DNA from: Flavobacteriales bacterium
Lineage (GTDB): Bacteria; Bacteroidota; Bacteroidia; Flavobacteriales_D; Sanyastnellaceae
NCBI GenBank assembly: GCA_011524845.1
Contig: WTJL01000145.1
Location: forward strand, 1 to 8,436
DNA length: 8,436 bases
Direction of reading: 5' to 3'
The position numbers and the translations under genes were made by a program. Position 1 is the first letter of the stretch. Every line of letters begins with the position of its first letter. This document shows, one piece after another, positions 6,321-8,436 of this stretch. The notes below the pieces were generated by a model that was given only the letters and a program-made list of their open reading frames with translations, was not told the origin of the DNA and made no database searches.

Positions 6321-8436
6321 ATGCCCCGCAAGAACATGAATCGCATTCTCACATTCTCCGCCCTTTGTTTGATGGCCTCCACCGCGTGGGGCTACAAATA
6401 CGTGGGCGCCGGAACCCCCGGTGAAACCGCCGGCAGCAACACCCAGCCCGCTCTGCGCGCTGCGGCATGTGCACCGGCCACTGGCCTGCGCGACCTCGAA
6501 TGGAACAACGTTCGCGCGTTGATTGAAACCGGTGGATCGCTCTGGCAAGACCGCGCGACGAGCCAAGCCTCTTACGAGGTGCCCAAAGGCGGTGGGGTCA
6601 GCTCCATCTACGCGGGTGCGCTCTGGATGGGTGGCATCAGCCCTGACCAACAGCTCAAGCTCGCTGCATTGACCTTCCGTGGGCGCGGAAACGACTACTG
6701 GACCGGTCCTCTGACCAACGACGGCTCAGCTGAAATCAGCGCCGAGGTCTGCAACGAGTACGACGAGTTCTTTGTGTCAACGCGTTCTGACGCTCAACGT
6801 CACCGTCAATACTTCGACGCGGTGGCCGCTGGAACCGTCGACGAGGAGTTCCCCGAAGGCTACGCCCTTCCCTCCTACTTCCGCGACTACCCCGCGCACG
6901 GCAACACGGAAGCCAACCAGGACTACTACCTCGCACCTTTTAAGGATTACGACGGCGACGGCTTCTACTCTCCTGACAACGGAGACTACCCTTGGTACGA
7001 TTTCCTCCAAGAGATCGATTGCAAAAACCGGAAGCGTGAAGACCTCGTTCCGCTCTACGGCGACCGGAACTTCTACTGGATCTTCAACGACAAAGGCAAC
7101 GTTCACTCCGAGTCTCAGGGTGAGCCCATCGGCATGGAAATCCGTGCACAGGCGTTTGCCTTCTCGACCAACGACGAGGTCAACAACATGACCTTCCACA
7201 ACTACGTCCTCATCAACCAAGGCACGCAAACCTTGGCCAACACCTACTTCGGGGTGTGGGTGGACGCAGACGTGGGAACGGCAACCGACGACTACGTGGG
7301 ATGTGACGTTCAGCGTGGTTTGGGCTACAGCTACAACGGCGACGCTGTGGATGAGCCTTCTTCCAGCTCTCAAGGCTACGGGGAAAACCCACCAGCCGTG
7401 GGCATCGACTTCTTTGAAGGCCCCTACCAAGACGCGGACAGCATCGACAACCCGCTCACCACCAACTTCTCCAACGCGGTGGATTCCTTGGGCATTCCCT
7501 ACGACGGCATCGGCATCGGCTACGGCGATGGCATCGTCGACAACGAGCGCTTCGGCATGCGTCGATTTGTCTACTACAACAACAGCGGAAACCAAATCAA
7601 CGGCGAACCTTCCACTCCCCTTCACTTCTACAACTACATGAACGGGATTTGGAAGAACGGCCAAAAGATGGCGTACGGTGGCGACGGCGTGAGCGCGGCC
7701 ACAGGAGCCAACTTGGAAGTGGAAGCCGACTACATGTTCCCAGGTGACACGGACCCCTTCAACTGGGGAACCGGTGGAGCTGCTGTGGATCCATGGACGG
7801 AGGTCACGTCGGGCAACCCCCCTGCCGACCGTCGTTTCATTCAGGCGGCAGGTCCCTTTACGTTGGAACCAGGCGACTACAACAACATCACCATGGGTGT
7901 GGTGTGGGCTCGTGCCACTGCAGGCGATCCAGAAGAAAGCGTGAAGCTCATGCGCATCGCTGACGACAAGGCTCAAGCGTTGTTCGACAACTGCTTCGAG
8001 ATTGTGTCTGGTCCTGACGCACCGGATGTGACGGTCCAAGAACTCGAGAACGAGTTGATCTTGTACTTGACCAACGACAACCCGTTGTCCAACAACTACC
8101 GCGAGGACTACACCCAATTCGACCCAGGAATTCCCAAGTTTGACATCAACGGCAACTTGTACGACAGCTTGAGCCGTTCGTACACGTTTGAGGGATACCA
8201 GATTTACCAGCTTGCCAACAGCGAAGTGTCCCCTGCCGACCTCGGCGACATTGACCAGGCGCGTCTCATCTTCCAGTGTGACGTGGCGAACGACATCGAT
8301 GTCGTGGTGAACTACATCCAGGACAACGAGATGGGCTTGGCGGTTCCCACGTTGATGGCCAATGGCGAGAACGAAGGCGTGTCGCACAGCTTCCGCGTGA
8401 CGAAGGACGTCTTTGCGCAAGGCGACAACGCCTTGA
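6321..8436 (+). CDS. Large secreted protein of an uncharacterised Bacteroidota family, 3'-truncated
   Basis: The frame is open from ATG 6321 to the right edge, 705 complete codons with no stop. It starts two bases after the receptor's TGA, so the two are probably co-transcribed and translationally coupled. An internal ATG at 6336 (MNRILTF...) is an equally plausible start. Either gives a signal peptide ending near STAWG, before YKYVG. Motifs I recognise from similar proteins next to Oar-like receptors include WNNVRALIETGG (61-72), YEVPKGGGVSSIYAGALWMG (85-104), GDGIVDNERFGMRRFVYYNN (402-421), DRRFIQAAGPFTLEPG (from 503) and DDKAQALFDNC (548-558). KDYDGDGFYSPDNGDYP (208-224) has the DxDxDG spacing of a calcium-binding loop of EF-hand or thrombospondin-3 type. 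The composition is rich in Asn, Asp, Tyr and Gly with few Cys, as in extracellular proteins. No enzyme active site was recognised. A C-terminal type IX sorting domain is expected from relatives but would lie outside the window. Function is unknown. Confidence 0.88.
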   Translation, partial: MPRKNMNRILTFSALCLMASTAWGYKYVGAGTPGETAGSNTQPALRAAACAPATGLRDLEWNNVRALIETGGSLWQDRATSQASYEVPKGGGVSSIYAGALWMGGISPDQQLKLAALTFRGRGNDYWTGPLTNDGSAEISAEVCNEYDEFFVSTRSDAQRHRQYFDAVAAGTVDEEFPEGYALPSYFRDYPAHGNTEANQDYYLAPFKDYDGDGFYSPDNGDYPWYDFLQEIDCKNRKREDLVPLYGDRNFYWIFNDKGNVHSESQGEPIGMEIRAQAFAFSTNDEVNNMTFHNYVLINQGTQTLANTYFGVWVDADVGTATDDYVGCDVQRGLGYSYNGDAVDEPSSSSQGYGENPPAVGIDFFEGPYQDADSIDNPLTTNFSNAVDSLGIPYDGIGIGYGDGIVDNERFGMRRFVYYNNSGNQINGEPSTPLHFYNYMNGIWKNGQKMAYGGDGVSAATGANLEVEADYMFPGDTDPFNWGTGGAAVDPWTEVTSGNPPADRRFIQAAGPFTLEPGDYNNITMGVVWARATAGDPEESVKLMRIADDKAQALFDNCFEIVSGPDAPDVTVQELENELILYLTNDNPLSNNYREDYTQFDPGIPKFDINGNLYDSLSRSYTFEGYQIYQLANSEVSPADLGDIDQARLIFQCDVANDIDVVVNYIQDNEMGLAVPTLMANGENEGVSHSFRVTKDVFAQGDNAL

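Noticed and set aside
6321..6338. Shine-Dalgarno site deciding between the two possible starts of the secreted protein
   Set aside because: No purine-rich ribosome-binding sequence is distinguishable at useful spacing for either ATG, as is common in Bacteroidota, so the choice stays open.
6777..8420. 547-residue open frame on the minus strand opposite the secreted-protein gene
   Set aside because: It is in codon register with the sense gene, and its Val/His-rich product is what results from reading GAC, AAC, TAC and GTG backwards. It has no domain or signal, and the sense frame has recognised motifs throughout.

Overview
The window looks like chromosomal DNA of a GC-rich Bacteroidota. The evidence is a TonB-dependent receptor with an N-terminal carboxypeptidase-regulatory-like domain, a promoter of the Bacteroidota TAnnTTTG type, starts without clear Shine-Dalgarno sequences, and a large secreted protein of a kind seen beside such receptors in this phylum. 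Codons for Asn, Asp, Tyr and Phe mostly end in C. I cannot place it below phylum with confidence. No RNA gene, mobile element, CRISPR array or long repeat was seen, and all four genes are on the + strand.

Layout. Bases 1-1992 are the 3' part of a YyaL/SPATA20-type gene (DUF255 thioredoxin-like domain plus alpha/alpha-barrel), whose first few dozen codons lie off the left edge. After 53 bases comes a small gene (2046-2456) for an exported, extremely basic, probably helical protein of unknown function. The 142-base gap that follows holds a weak hairpin and a near-consensus Bacteroidota promoter. That promoter leads to a 1239-residue Oar-like TonB-dependent outer-membrane receptor (2599-6318). 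Two bases after its stop codon begins a secreted protein (6321 to the right edge) that is still open after 705 codons.

How the genes work together. The first two genes look unrelated to the last two. The receptor and the secreted protein look like one transcription unit with tight coupling. There is no SusD-like gene in the usual partner position. Instead the receptor is followed by a protein belonging to a family that I recognise from recurring motifs but that, to my knowledge, has no assigned function. This pair is the most interesting content here: possibly an outer-membrane channel with a dedicated surface or secreted partner, perhaps exported by the type IX system. The sorting domain that would test this lies beyond the window.
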